Positions 43,111 to 53,839 are shown, counted from the stretch's first letter. The stretch: DNA of 64,000 nucleotides from Lasiosphaeria ovina (GCA_033439765.1 JAULSN010000009.1:496001-560000), one strand, 5' to 3'. Program-made: numbers and translations. The notes: a model not told the origin generated them from the letters alone.

Positions 43111-43215
43111 GTGTCCGTTGGCGCCCTTTTCGTCGTCGGAGCGGCCGCGTCGCATTCCTCTGCTGCCCTCTGCATCTTGCGCTTCCTCGCCGGATTCTGC
43201 TCCGCCCCCCTGTCT
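43111..43215 (+). pseudogene. MFS transporter fragment (one transmembrane hairpin)
   Basis: Plus-strand frame SVGALFVVGAAASHSSAALC followed by ILRFLAGFCSAPL. This matches the TM3-TM4 region of major-facilitator drug transporters (G-x-x-LF-x-x-G-x-A...RFLAGF-x-x-SAP). Neither the preceding DRxGRR loop nor later helices are found in frame. A splinter of a membrane exporter gene. Confidence 0.45.
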
Positions 43216-44639
43216 TGCCATCTCAGGTACAGGTTGAAAAGCGGGTTATATGCTGCGCCAGTTCAGCTTGTCGTCTCGGCCCAACTCCAAAGCCCCGGGC
43301 GGATGTTTGACCGTTGTCTCCGTTGTCCATGGGTCCTTGCGGCGGTGGAAACCATGTATCAGCGACTGGCCCACCGTCACGGCTTTTCCTCGTCGTCCTT
43401 CCGGTCATCCCTCACCTAAGGGACTCTACCAAAGCCGGGCTGTTCGCCATTTTTATCAACATCAAAGCTGCACAGGCACGAGCGGGAGCACGAGCCGCTG
43501 CCGGCGTCGTCTGACGAGGAGCAGCACGGCGCAGCCCCCGCCCGGCCCATCACGCAGGCATCACCGTGCCCGAGTCCTATCCTGGGGAACACGTTCCTGT
43601 GCGTGCCGAGATCATGGCCAACAGCACGGAACCTGAACTGAGCCGCGAGTCCATCATGCTCTCCATCTTTAGCGCCTCCAACAACCTCGGCGGTCTTGGC
43701 GATGACGATACGCGGGATCGGATCGGACCGTAGCTGGTCTTCGCCAGATCGGCGCCGCTGCTGCTGTCCGGGTCGACATCACGCTCGGCAGGCCGGGACG
43801 AGGCCGATGCTTCGCACGGCACGAGTCGCGGCACCGCGTGTTACGATGCATGTCGACCCCGACTTGACGACGTCATTGCCAGTATTGTTACTAGTAAGTT
43901 TGAGCTTTATATTTATCCAAGTTAAGATATAGGTAGATAGGCGCCAGGCGGGAAGTCCTCGGGCTCTCTGAATCGTCCCCACGCGAGTTCGTCGTTGGCC
44001 GGCGATCCGTGGTTATAGCTGCGCTGGATGGCGCCCGTCCGCGTCTCCCAGAGTCTCAAAGGCGTCCTTGGTAAGGTAAGGTAAGGTAGGTTTCTGCCGT
44101 AAAGAGGGGACAGACGCCAGTAAGACGGGAGAAACGGCGCCGGCGATAAATAGCCCGTATTGCTTTGGCAGTACGCCGGCTTCTTAGAGGGACTATCGGC
44201 TCAAGCCGATGGACCAACGCGTCAGAACCGCCCGCTTGGGGAGTTGCTGACTACTGGGGCTTTGTCCGGCATAGGCCTATTTGTCGAAAGCGAGGTATCA
44301 TATCATTAGTGCCGAGGTCTGCTTCTGTCATGTATGGCCAAGGGCAACGGTTTCTCGTGGCGAAGACTTCGGAGCAAGAGTAGCTCTGCCAATTTGCCAG
44401 CCCTGGCGGCGATCCCGACGTACCACCATTACCGCTCTCGCTTTTTTGCTGTTCCTTGTTGGTGTTGTGTCAACGGTGGCGTTGAGCCGCGTCGCGGGCA
44501 ACCTGGAACCTCATCCAGCTCTGTTGATGTAATGTGTCGCCGCTAGACAATGCGTCGAGACCTGTCACGGCGCTTCGCCTTCGATCCGTCCGAGTTTCTT
44601 TGCCGGATTCCGGGGTATGTGCTTGTTTGGTGTAGGTTG
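43216..44639. other. No intact gene; isolated coding-like scraps
   Basis: 43590-43730 plus strand reads MANSTEPELSRESIMLSIFS and NNLGGLGDDD, which looks coding but is unrecognised. 44080-44095 has a GTAAG triplication. Confidence 0.35.
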
Positions 44640-44931
44640 CTTCCAGATATGCGAATCCGATGGCCACCAACGAGGAAGTGTTTGAGGCGTGCCGTGCCGT
44701 GCCGCTGCGATCCACGACCGCATCCTGAGCTTCCCCGACGGATATCTTACCAGGGTGGGCGAGCGTGGCCTCGTGCTGAGCGGTGGTGAGAAGCAGCGAG
44801 TCGCCATTGCGTGCACTAGTCTGGAGAAGCCAAAGATCTGGAGTACCATCCCCTCCCCACCCACCCGATCACCTATACCGTACACAACATTAAACGACAG
44901 ACTCAAAGGAATACCCCCCAAAGATGACTAA
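44640..44931 (+). pseudogene. ABC half-transporter (ATM1/HMT1-like) nucleotide-binding fragment
   Basis: Frame 1 reads [17 protein letters not shown], frame 2 continues [20 protein letters not shown] then [31 protein letters not shown] is the ABC signature loop, in the context typical of ABCB mitochondrial/vacuolar half-transporters. The frame change coincides with a 5-bp duplication (CGTGC) at about 44695-44707. The conserved Arg after VAIA is Cys. The Walker B strand and D-loop that should follow EKPKI are absent, and Walker A is not found upstream. A 70-residue splinter. Confidence 0.7.
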
Positions 44932-45344
44932 CCGATACAGCACCAGTTGACAAAGTTAACTTCATACGATGCTATAAGGTGGCTAGAGAGGAAAGTTTTA
45001 CTTTAAGAACCATCAAATCATCATGGCGAACGACCGTGTTGGAATGACGCGCATGTCAGTCACGGAGCTCTGCGGCTCGGTGGCTGTGGTGGCGCAGAGC
45101 TAGATATATATAGCGGCCTGCGGCCGCCTGCTCAGGGCAACAAGAAATAGAAGAACACACACAACGAATCCATCACTTGAACCACCAGCTTATAGGGCGC
45201 AGCGCGCCCTGTTGTTTCCAGTACCGGTACCCTGGTGGTTCCAACAGACCGGTAATTGGCCTATAAGTAGGCAAAAGGCGTTGCGCCACCCAGAGATTCA
45301 ACAAGACAGAAAAAAGACCCCGGAACCCCCGGCCCTCTCGTCGA
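44932..45344. other. Intergenic with palindromic repeats
   Basis: No gene. 45065-45250 is rich in inverted repeats (see the palindrome finding). Confidence 0.5.
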
Positions 45345-45818
45345 TGATGGTTGATGTCAACGACGCCTCCTACACATCCCTCGCTTGCCAGCACGATCTC
45401 AGACATCTGAAGGTCTTGATTAGCGACGACGAGGACCCTTTTGGAGGAAGCTGCCGAGACGAGGCACGCGCTCTTTGCCGACTCAATCTGCAGCTGCACC
45501 GAGCTGCGCGAGCTCAACACCAACGAGCTCTTCACGCTCGAAGACGTCACCAAGATGGCCGCGGCAGTGCCGAGCCTGGAAGATCTCAGACGTCTCCGAG
45601 AAAAGATGTCTTGCATCTTTGGTGATGCCTTGTGCGCTCTGGAAGAAACCTTTGCCATGGCGCATGATTATGTTTTTGCTCGTATCTTGGTGGACTACGC
45701 GCTGCGAATGCGGCAGTCCGTAAAACTTATGGTGGTTGGTTGTGCCGAGTCTGCCGAGCCGGATGCCACGTCTGAGCGGCTCCGCGAGGCCGGTAGGGAG
45801 AGGATGGGAGCGTCGTAG
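45345..45818 (+). pseudogene. Unknown helical protein, one frameshift
   Basis: A first frame (VNDASYTSLACQHDLRHLKV, ISDDEDPFG) shifts near 45440 into ETRHALFADSICSCTELREL, LEDVTKMAAAVPSLEDLRRL, REKMSCIFGDALCALEETFA and MAHDYVFARILVDYALRMRQ. Strongly protein-like, helical and acidic. No family recognised. It runs into the tandem duplication at 45790. Confidence 0.35.
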
Positions 45819-46269
45819 AACCTGCCAGCGAGCACGGTTGTGCCACCGGCGAGGGTGTACCGCTCGATGGTGTCCCAGACGTCGGCGTGCTCCCCGAGGG
45901 CCACGTCTAAGAGATTCCCCAAGGCCGGTAGGGAGAGGATGGGAGCGTCAGGGAGAGGATGCGAGCGTTACAGAACCTGCCGGCGAGCACGGTTGAGCCA
46001 CCGGCGAGGGTGTACCGCTCGATGGTGCCCCAGACGTCGGCGTACTCCTCAAGGGCCAGGTCGGGGTCCGTTACGACCAGGACGGCAACCGCCGAGTCGT
46101 CGAGGATTTTGAGGACCCATCGTCGGCTGTCGACCGCACGTACAAGGATGGGCGGCTTGGCGGCGTTTGACTGCAGGGCCGCGCCGAGGGACGCAAAAAC
46201 AATGCAGACGTCACTCTGGTCGGCCATGGTTCTCGCTGGCGGTATTGAAGGCGCGCACCAGCACCGCAT
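45789..46269 (-). pseudogene. Conserved small Rossmann-like protein with tandem-duplicated 3' part
   Basis: ORF 46269-45907 reads KPPILVRAVDSRRWVLKILD, VVTDPDLALEEYADVWGTIE and RYTLAGGSTVLAGRFCN. This resembles a widespread fungal protein of unknown function with the pattern (D)-x-AL...VW-x-x-(I/V)-x-x-Y-x-x-x-GG-x-VV-x-x-G-x-F, similar in layout to glutamine-amidotransferase-like folds. The segment DVALGEHADVWDTIERYTLA to LAGRF appears again at 45905-45800 about 155 bp away, a tandem duplication after which the frame decays. Original start and end missing. Confidence 0.45.
45807..46061. repeat. Tandem duplication, ~100-bp units 155 bp apart
   Basis: 45807-45907 and 45960-46061 align throughout (shared CCACCGGCGAGGGTGTACCG); the junction also repeats GGTAGGGAGAGGATGGGAGC. 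Confidence 0.85.
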
Positions 46270-47507
46270 ACGTCTTCATGATCTGGATTTTGCGGCGAGC
46301 TTCGTCTAAATGCCTCCCTTTTCCAGCGCGTGCGATGGATCGGAAGTTATCGGTTGTGCCGATTTGGCCGCGTCAAGTATATTTTTGTGGTTGATTTGAT
46401 GGATTTGGTTGATCTGGTGAATTTGGGTGAGGACTGGAAGGTGTGTGGTGCAAGGAAGACCCTTTCGTCAATTGCAGCATTCTTGTTCTATTTGTCCTCG
46501 TGCCGTGCCGGCCGATTGAGTTTGACGTCACGGCACGGCGTGAGTCTTCTCGGTGTGCTATCGGGTAGCAAATCTATGGTTGTGCCGAACCTTGACGGCT
46601 CCGAACCGTTCAAAGTTCGGGTGTGTGAAGCGGAGCGGCCGGCATGTGATGCGTAAGTTGTAGTCAGCCGGATCGGAGAACCTTTCGTATTGGACTTGTG
46701 CTTCGTGCTTCCGCCGGGTATTGGCTTTTTTTTCGTGACTAACTTCAAACTATGTATCGCATATGGCGGATAGGTAGAAAAGGGTGAGTCGAGGGTGAGG
46801 ATGTCTAGGATTTACTTTTGTGGCGTTGCGATGTAGGTAGCTTCTTTTGCTCTTCCTTTTTTTGTGTAGGATAATCACTTTTGAAGAAAGAAAATTGTGC
46901 ACCGAGCAGTAAGGGCGGGGCATGTTGGCCAGGCACCGAAAGTGAAAAGCTTTCCACGTTGTAATGAATGACGGGATGAAACGAAAAGGACAATTTTTCT
47001 ATCTAACCTAATTTGTAGAGGGGAAGGGAAATTGTAACCGTGTGCCGTTGGTCATCGCGCGCCAGCCTGCTTTGCTGGCGGCCTAATATTGGACCAACAC
47101 TTTTGCTCGCCGCCGCAAGAATCGGGCTCTGACGAGATAGCTCAGTCTTGACCTCGATTTGGTCGTCATGTCGATGAGACGCCGGCTTTTTGCTGGCAAG
47201 CTTCGGCTATGGGGACGTGTTGATTGTACAAGCCAAAGCCCAAACAACAACCGGACAGTTCAGTTCCCAACATAGCCAGCTACACCAAGCAGCAACAACA
47301 GCAACAGCTTTGCTGTGATGGCCATCTCGACCACAAACATGGCAAACCCTCGGCCGTGAATACGTTGGCCAATCAAGTCATTGGGGGCGGCCGACAGAAT
47401 GCGGACAACAACGAGGGAGAGTCGTGCAGCAGCCGGTTTCCCTCTCAGAGGACATGCCAGTACTTGGGACGAAACGTGCTATCCTGTCAACATCAAACAA
47501 GCAAGTA
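46270..47507. other. Intergenic, no gene; dispersed repeat copy
   Basis: Short frames only. 46655-46745 is the second copy of the ~95-bp dispersed repeat. Confidence 0.5.
46655..46745 (+). repeat. ~95-bp dispersed repeat, copy 2
   Basis: AGTTGTAGTCAGCCGGATCG... through TTCCGCCGGGTATTGGC and a T-run to TCGTGACTAACTT; pairs with 42571-42667. Confidence 0.75.
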
Positions 47508-47547
47508 GGGCGTGCGGCTCAGTTGGTGGAGCGTGCGCTTAGCATGT
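47508..47547 (+). repeat. 5' half of a tRNA-Ala(AGC)-like sequence
   Basis: GGGCGTGCGGCTCAGTTGG then TGGAGCGTGCGCTTAGCATG: acceptor 5' strand, D-arm with A-box-like GGCTCAGTTGG, and an anticodon loop centred on AGC. After the loop the sequence stops resembling a tRNA (no B box, no 3' acceptor), so it is a half-tRNA copy or tRNA-headed repeat. Confidence 0.45.
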
Positions 47548-47719
47548 TGTCCGAGTCATCTCCTCTCGAGATACACCTGTCTACGTTCTTCATCCTGCGA
47601 AAGAGCAATGGAATTGATATACAGAATGAGAAGCAGTATATGTCCGAGAAGCAGAAGTTCACTCGACGGGACATGGGGTGTTGCGTTTCTCGTCTCGGCG
47701 TGTCCTCCAACAACTATTC

Positions 47720-47990
47720 ATATATTTCGTACCTGAAGTTATCGTGTACCTGTAATCTTCAGCCCCAACCAACTCGAACATACCATTTAGCACGGCAATC
47801 TCAAAGACCAGGAACCATGTGAGCTGAGCCCACAAAGCCCGCGTAGTCGATGAGACAATGTACTGAGCCTTCTCAGCATCAGTTGGGGTAACAGCCTTAG
47901 CCCAGAGCTCAGTGGAAACCTCGAACACGAAGAAGAGCAGAACCGAAGTCACGGCAATAGCCGGATGACAAGAGAACTCAGCCGGCCATA
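47720..47990 (-). pseudogene. Membrane-protein fragment
   Basis: Minus-strand frame with hydrophobic AIAVTSVLLFFVFEVSTELW, a polar loop AVTPTDAEKAQYIVSSTTRA and LWAQLTWFLVFEIAVLNGMF: two probable transmembrane helices. Family not recognised. It directly follows the GMC fragment in another frame. Confidence 0.4.
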
Positions 47991-48230
47991 CGAAATGCCG
48001 ACACAGGTGTCTGGAACCCGCCGAGGGCTTTGCCGGCGCGGGGATCCGTGCCGACCTTGAGGCCATGCTCGTCAGAGGCGTCGATCCAGGCCTTGTTCGA
48101 GGGGCCGTAACCCTCGTTGAAAGAGACATAGACGGGCCCATCGCCCTCTACCAAGCTCTCGTCGGGAGCCAATGCCTTTGTGGTGTCGAGGAGTGGCCAA
48201 TATTTGGGACGATATTTGTTGGCGAAAAGT
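47985..48230 (-). pseudogene. GMC oxidoreductase fragment
   Basis: Minus strand reads LVEGDGPVYVSFNEGYGPSN, KAWIDASDEHGLKVGTDPRA and GKALGGFQTPVSAF. This matches the GMC family segment GP-x-x-(V/I)-x-x...F-x-DA-x-x-ELG-x-x-x-x-D-x-x-x-G-x-x-x-G between the FAD-binding start and the active-site loop. GMC enzymes oxidise alcohols, sugars or secondary metabolites with FAD. Only about 60 residues; the GxGxxG N-terminus and the catalytic His are missing. Confidence 0.5.
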
Positions 48231-48391
48231 TGAGAGAGAAGGACAAAATGGTTTGCATGAACGGGCCCTCAAACCGGCCCTCAAGGAGCAGCCAAGAAGA
48301 GACGCTGGGATTATTCGACTCCGGAGGTGCGGGTGGAGGGGAGGTCGAGTCGCCGGTGGTGAGGTGTGGGCGACACCATCGATCTTCTCCC

Positions 48392-48505
48392 TCACGCAGC
48401 CTGCGTCTTCTGCATAATGAGCGCTGCGAGGTCGTTGACGGTCCCGCTCGACAACAGCTTCGAGATCTGCAACTTCGCGCGGAGCTCCTTGGTGACCCAT
48501 CCTGG
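48392..48505 (-). pseudogene. 3' end of a polyketide synthase: carrier-protein fragment
   Basis: Minus strand reads WVTKELRAKLQISKLLSSGT followed by VNDLAALIMQKTQAA and a stop. This matches helices III-IV of fungal PKS acyl-carrier domains (E-L-R-N-W-x-x-x-E-L-x-x-x-L-Q...LL-x-x-x-x-(T/V)-x-x-LA-x-x-I) and the early stop is typical of PKS genes ending at the ACP. The phosphopantetheine Ser motif (GxDSL) is not present. Confidence 0.5.
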
Positions 48506-49598
48506 ACCTGACGTAAAAGCACATGCAGACGGGCAACAATCTCCTCGGGTGCCAGCTCGGCGCCATAAACACCCTTGAAGAGACCCGGCCCAAACCAGAA
48601 CTAGCATCCATCTCGAATCTTCGCTTCGTCGGCCGAGGGAAAAAGCCGACGGTAGCTAGTCATATTGATCATTCACTTCTGCCCGAGTGGATGCTCCTTT
48701 TCACTTAGGGAACTGGTTTAGACAGCTGCCTCGGAATGCAGAGAGACGCCACATCCTGACCGTCTTCTTCACCATTACCCAGCACGAGATGTCCGACTGG
48801 GACGAGCACGACGGCGAGCTGCTGGCGTGGAGCCGGGACAGCTGACTGTGGGTACGGAGACACCTCCGGGCCGGCAGCCCACCTCCTTACGTACTGAGCA
48901 AGCCCAGATAGACGCCCCGAGATTTTCACCCGTCGAACGTAAACACAGGCAATGCCGTCCGTTTTTCGCGCCAGTCCGATCAGTGACCTGATACTTCTTC
49001 CCTCCTCTCTCCTGCCAGACAAAGTGGCGTGTAAACAGATCTCTGACCTCTTGTTCTTTCAAGGGACATGTCGACCTGCGAGCCGGTGGGTGCGGCACAG
49101 CCGAATGCCTATGCGCAGCAGCAAGAATCGTTGCGCAGGGCAGAACCAAAGACGAGAGAAGGAACCCTCACGGCCGGCGAGGCGCAGAGTCGTGTTGTCT
49201 TTCTTCGTCCCATTTTTACTCTCCCGTTTGGGAATGGAAGGTGTGTGGGAAGATCGACGAGTGTTCCAGTTTCTCCAGTTTCCCTATTTTTTCCCTTAGG
49301 TATTTGCTTAGTCCCTCCTTCTTCTCTGTATAGCCAGCTTTCTTCTACCAGGGTTGCTTTTGCACGGCAAGCAGATACACATGCTGCGAAAAAGTCTCTA
49401 AATAATCAATCCTTCCTTCGGTCTTTCTAATTCGGCCTTGCTGAGCTGTCAATGGAGCCGGTACTTTTCGGACAGCACTAGCGCGCTCACTCGACCGGAC
49501 GTTGTGGTGTGCCAGTGCCTGCAAAAATGGGGTGCAAGCAAGCAAGGAGTGAACGAGCCGCAACAGGGGCCTTGACCTGCGCACCCCATTTATGCGGG
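48506..49598. other. Intergenic, no recognised gene
   Basis: A minus-strand frame at 49022-48960 (RHFVWQERGGKKYQVTDRTG) is coding-like but isolated. Nothing else. Confidence 0.4.
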
Positions 49599-49647
49599 CA
49601 CTGGGACTGGGACTGGGACTGGGACTGGGACTGGGACTGGGACTGGC
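49599..49647. repeat. Hexanucleotide (GGGACT)n
   Basis: About eight perfect units, followed by a (GACG)n run at about 49655-49672; similar in sequence to the minisatellite at 18.7-19.1 kb (GGCACTGGGACTG). Confidence 0.9.
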
Positions 49648-49679
49648 AACTCAACGACGGACGGACGGACGGGCATAGG

Positions 49680-49890
49680 TTTCGAGCGTAGCGAGCAGCC
49701 CGCCGCAGGCGCCCCCGGAGGGCCGCCGGAAGCAAACAGAAGGAACAAAGAAATAAACCACCAGACACAAAGACAGGACAAACGGCAAGGCAGGACCGGG
49801 GGGACACCCATTTTTTGTTCTTCTTGTCTGCCTTTGCCTCCGGCGGCCCTCCGGGGGCGCCTGCGGCGGGCTGCTCGCTGCGCTCGAAAG
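49680..49890. repeat. GC-rich inverted repeat (foldback element)
   Basis: Left arm 49680-49749 and right arm 49815-49890 are inverted copies; the core (CCGGCGGCCCTCCGGGGGCG to GCTCGCTRCGCTCGAA) pairs over about 50 bp with one mismatch, spaced by a ~65-bp centre. A third, single copy lies at 35447-35502. Confidence 0.85.
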
Positions 49891-50618
49891 GGCTGGCACT
49901 AGCAACAGACAGAGACATAGACACGAATGAGCGACTGCCTTTTTTTTTACATGCTACAACCCGTCGTCCCGTCTTCCCCGCCCTGCTTGCCCGGGACTCA
50001 TTAAGTAGAACACCAAAATGCCCATCACATCACGGTGGATAGGGTCCGCGTGTGGCGCGGTGCCGAAGTAATACGCCGCGCGACTAGAAATAGGCGAAAA
50101 GGTGAGCGGGCCACTGGACATGGTGTCAGCCAGTGTGTGGGCGGCGGCCCCTGTTTCCTCTTCCCCACAGCTCAACGCTCGAAGACATATCTAGACGTTT
50201 TCAGAAACGCCTATCCTGTCATGCACCACCAAACTGACTGATCTGTTTGTTAACTGACGTCTTCTTTGTTGTTCGATGCAGAACTCTCGGAATAGAAATC
50301 CGGAAAGCAGCTCTACTTTGACGAGATGAGGTGTGGGTTGGGGGTGTGGGCAGGATACCAGGGCTACGAAGACGAAGATAGCAACAGAACCGCCTGGCCT
50401 GACATCGGCTCGCAGTCGGATGACGCACAATGTCGAGGGTATCTAGAACCTGTGCTAGGCATACTGTGCCTTGCAAACGCCAGTTTACGATCCACTTTTG
50501 GCGCTAGAGAGGCAACATTTACACCGGGCTACGATATCAACATTCCAATATATTGCATTTTGAAGCCTTCTATAGTTCAAAATAGCTATACATATAATAG
50601 ATTTGTTGTTATTCATGT
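49891..50618. other. Intergenic, no gene
   Basis: Short frames only. Base composition is still balanced here, unlike the RIP-saturated sequence beyond 50,950. Confidence 0.5.
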
Positions 50619-53070
50619 ATGGTAGTGCTCAAGTCTATTTTGAAGCATCCAGGCATACTAAGCCGCCCGAAAATCGTACACTACGAGCGCCGAGTCCTCC
50701 GGACCACCGTCAAATTCGACCTTCCGATGCCTCCCAAAGCTACCAAACGGCGCCGGGCTCCTATACAAAGCAGTATTAACGACGCTATCACGGAGCCTCG
50801 AAGAACACGAGCGAAGAAGCCTACTATAAAGGCCGCTACTACTACCGTTAAGAAGACGAAGGCCAACCCGGCCCCGAAGAAGAAGCCCGCGAAGAAGAAG
50901 CCCACCCCCGAAGTGGCCGATTCCACCGATACCGAGCAGGCCACCGATACTGAATATACTACTAATATAGAATAGGCTACTAATACCGAGTAGGCTAACG
51001 ATAACGATATTACCTTTACCGGTAGTAATACTCTTCTTATATATAACTTCCTAATATCGATTAACCTTCGGATTAACTATACGGTATAGTAGTATAAAAC
51101 TCCATTCCTTTAGAGCCTTAAAGGACCTCCGCCGGTACCGCTACCTATAGTCCTTATAAAGAAGATTATAATAAAAAGAGGCGGTATACTAGATTACCCT
51201 ATAGATAAAGATAGCCTTAGTCTTTTCGTTAGCGACGACCTTCTTAATTAGGTATATACCGTATAATATACTATAACGAAGGTAGTTGAGAGAGAGGTAA
51301 CTAGCTTTATTATAATATTCTACCGCCTTAATTACTCGGCTAGAGTAAGAAGTATAACCTCGAATATAGCCGCGTTATATTCTACTTATATATATACGCC
51401 GGCGAAAGGAAGTACTTCCTTTCTAGCTCGACTAATTAATACTATAGCTATTATTCGAAGTCTTTTACCCTCTAAGTCGACTATATTCTACCTCAACTTT
51501 ATATACCTATATACCCTCGACTTACCTCCCGCTATAATACCGCCTTCGCGATCTATACCGAGTATATTTAATAACCGTATACCCGGTATACTAGCTATTT
51601 CGAATACTCCTACTACTATATACTTAGTACGAAAGAACCTATTTAATAATTACCTCTCTAATTAGGCTATTTATCGATACTTTACGCCCGCTACTCCTTC
51701 GAAGCCGAAGACTCCCCGTAAGTTAATAATAATAGAGATAGAAAAGGTTATTAAAAACCGGCATACTCGTAAGGCGGCCGAAGGACTAAAAATAATATTA
51801 AACTACCTTACCCTCTAGAAGCTATAGAAGTATAACCTCGGCTCGGTATATAAGAATTACCTATAGAACTAGACTTACTAATAGTATTTTATTAACGACG
51901 GTATAACTATATATCGTAATATATCGGCTAAAGATATTCATAAGTAGGTAGACGAGATCGCCCTTAACCGGGCTATAACGTCGGCGCCGCCGCAGTACCT
52001 CCGTAATAAGTAGAAGGAGGCGGATAACGTACGTTAGGCAGCCCGGGAGGCTTAAGCCGGGCCCGGTATACCCGGTAGTTATCCTAAATAGAACCCGAAC
52101 CTCTTAGGAAAACGACCGAAAGCTAGTTATATACTATAGGTACCTCAAATCGTTATAAATATTAATACGAATTATAATAATAATAACGCCGGCGAGGCGC
52201 GGTAGCTAGGTAATTAGGCGATACCCTCTACTTACGTACCCTCTATTCACGCGCCCTCTACTTACGTACCCTCTACTTACGCGCCCTCTACTTACGCGCC
52301 CTCTATTTACGCACCCTCTTACCCTCCGTCTTACGTATTACTATAAGGTAGTTATTACGGCTCATAATATGACTCTTAGTTACCCTCAGTCACCGGGCCG
52401 CCGTTATATATAAGCCGGTCTAGCCTACGCCCTACGTAGTACGGTATACCGATTAGGTCGTTATCGCTACCTACGCCGCCGGCCGACATAAACCCTCGTA
52501 AGGTTATTACTGACTTATACCGCTATTTTATTCGGACTTATTATACCGGGCGACCTACCCTACGGTAGTCCGTATATAATATTAAACGCCGGCTCGGCGA
52601 AGAAGGTCGTATACCGGGCGATATTTCCCGGCTCCTGGTATTATGGTTCTAGGGTTTAGAAATACCCTTAGAATATATGAACTTATTTAGGTAGTTTATA
52701 AAGGGATTCTTAAAGATTAAAACCGAACTTTTCGAAGATCGAAAGAGTAATATAGTATCGGTCCTTTCCTTAATATTATCTCGGGGTAAGTTATATTCCT
52801 ACTACCTAGGTAAACCTAGCTAATATTTACGTACGAATAGTATTACTATTACGGATATAAGTCCCTATAGGAGCCTCCCTTCTTAACGACCGGCCCTTGA
52901 ACCCTCCTTCGGACCCTCTTCTCGATAACGATAACGGCGATAACCTCGATAACCTCGATACCGGCGATACCGGTATTCTAGAGTTTACTTTAGGGCCGGG
53001 TAGTAAAGTAGGGAACGAGACTAAATAAATAAGGAAGAAGTTAGGAAAAGAAGTTAAGTTTAATACCTAA
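50619..53070 (+). pseudogene. RIP-saturated unknown basic/disordered protein gene
   Basis: Open from 50619 to 50975 (likely start MPPKATKRRRAPIQSSINDA, ATG at 50728): Lys/Pro/Ala-rich, histone-tail-like KKTKANPAPKKKPAKKKP, then Asp/Thr/Glu repeats. Beyond 50975 the same frame continues to about 53070 interrupted only by TAG/TAA where Gln or Trp would fit: DGITIYRNISAKDIHK, APPQYLRNK, a tandem PSTYAPSTYAPSIYAPS block (52224-52320), DISRLLVLWF and EYMNLFR. All features point to a repeated, formerly coding gene inactivated by RIP. Family not recognised; co-location with transposons suggests a repeat-borne gene. Confidence 0.55.
52224..52325 (+). repeat. 15-bp coding minisatellite (CCCTCTACTTACGYA)n
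   Basis: Six to seven tandem units encoding PSTYAP/PSTYVP in the frame of the decayed gene. Confidence 0.8.
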
Positions 53071-53839
53071 TTATATATAGCTTAACCTATATTTCTAGTC
53101 CGTATATACTTAGCTAAATATACTAAATATAATATACTATAATTAATACTATACTCTTCCTCTCTCAATATTAAATACGCTACTTTAAAGTACCCTCGTA
53201 CCGTATAAACCCTATCCCCTACTTCGTATACGGCGTTATTAAGGAATACCTTAAACTCTTCCTCTATAAGGGTATCGCCGTTACTCTATTAGTAATACCG
53301 GCGAATAAAGCTTTTAACGTCCCCGAAGTATACCTCGATAGGATTAAAATCCGGCGAGTATAGAGGTAAGAACTATAATAATATACCGTACTAGCGGTAT
53401 ACTAGATATACGCGCGGATCGTAATAGAAGGATACGTTATCTATTATAAGTATACTATTCTTTATCGGGAAAGGATTTATCTTCGATAATAGGTTATTCT
53501 TAAGCTATATAACGAAGCTATCCGCGGCTATTATACCCTTATATACTAGTAACTCTAATAGGCCGTTTATTATAATCGCCGGTAATAAGTAGTAACGATT
53601 TCCTCGCCTTAGTATTATTAATATCTACGGTACCGTACCTCGCGGCGCCTACCTAGTCCTTCGAGCGCTATTCCTTCGATTAGTACCGGATTCGTTATAA
53701 AAGATATATATTTCCGCCGTAAATATAGACACCTTACGTAGCTAGTCAAGCCTAAGAGGCTCGCTCCGTTAAGCAGCCCTATACTCTAACCGCTTATTAG
53801 TCTACTAAGCCTACGCGAGGTGCCGGCTTATAGTATAAG
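53071..53839 (-). pseudogene. Tc1/mariner (IS630-type, DDE_3) transposase fragment, RIP-mutated
   Basis: Minus strand reads FYNESGTNRRNS (first catalytic position, expected D-E-S-G, here Asn), APRGTVP, LPAIIINGLLELLVYKG, ILIIDNVSFYYDPRVY (second Asp), FLPLYSPDFNPIEVYFGDVK (YSPDxNPIE with the last acidic residue) and EEEFKVFLNNAVYEVG. This is the standard DDE_3 order. TAG codons replace Trp/Gln. The N-terminal helix-turn-helix is missing or unreadable, and the 5' side is cut by gypsy element A. Confidence 0.8.
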
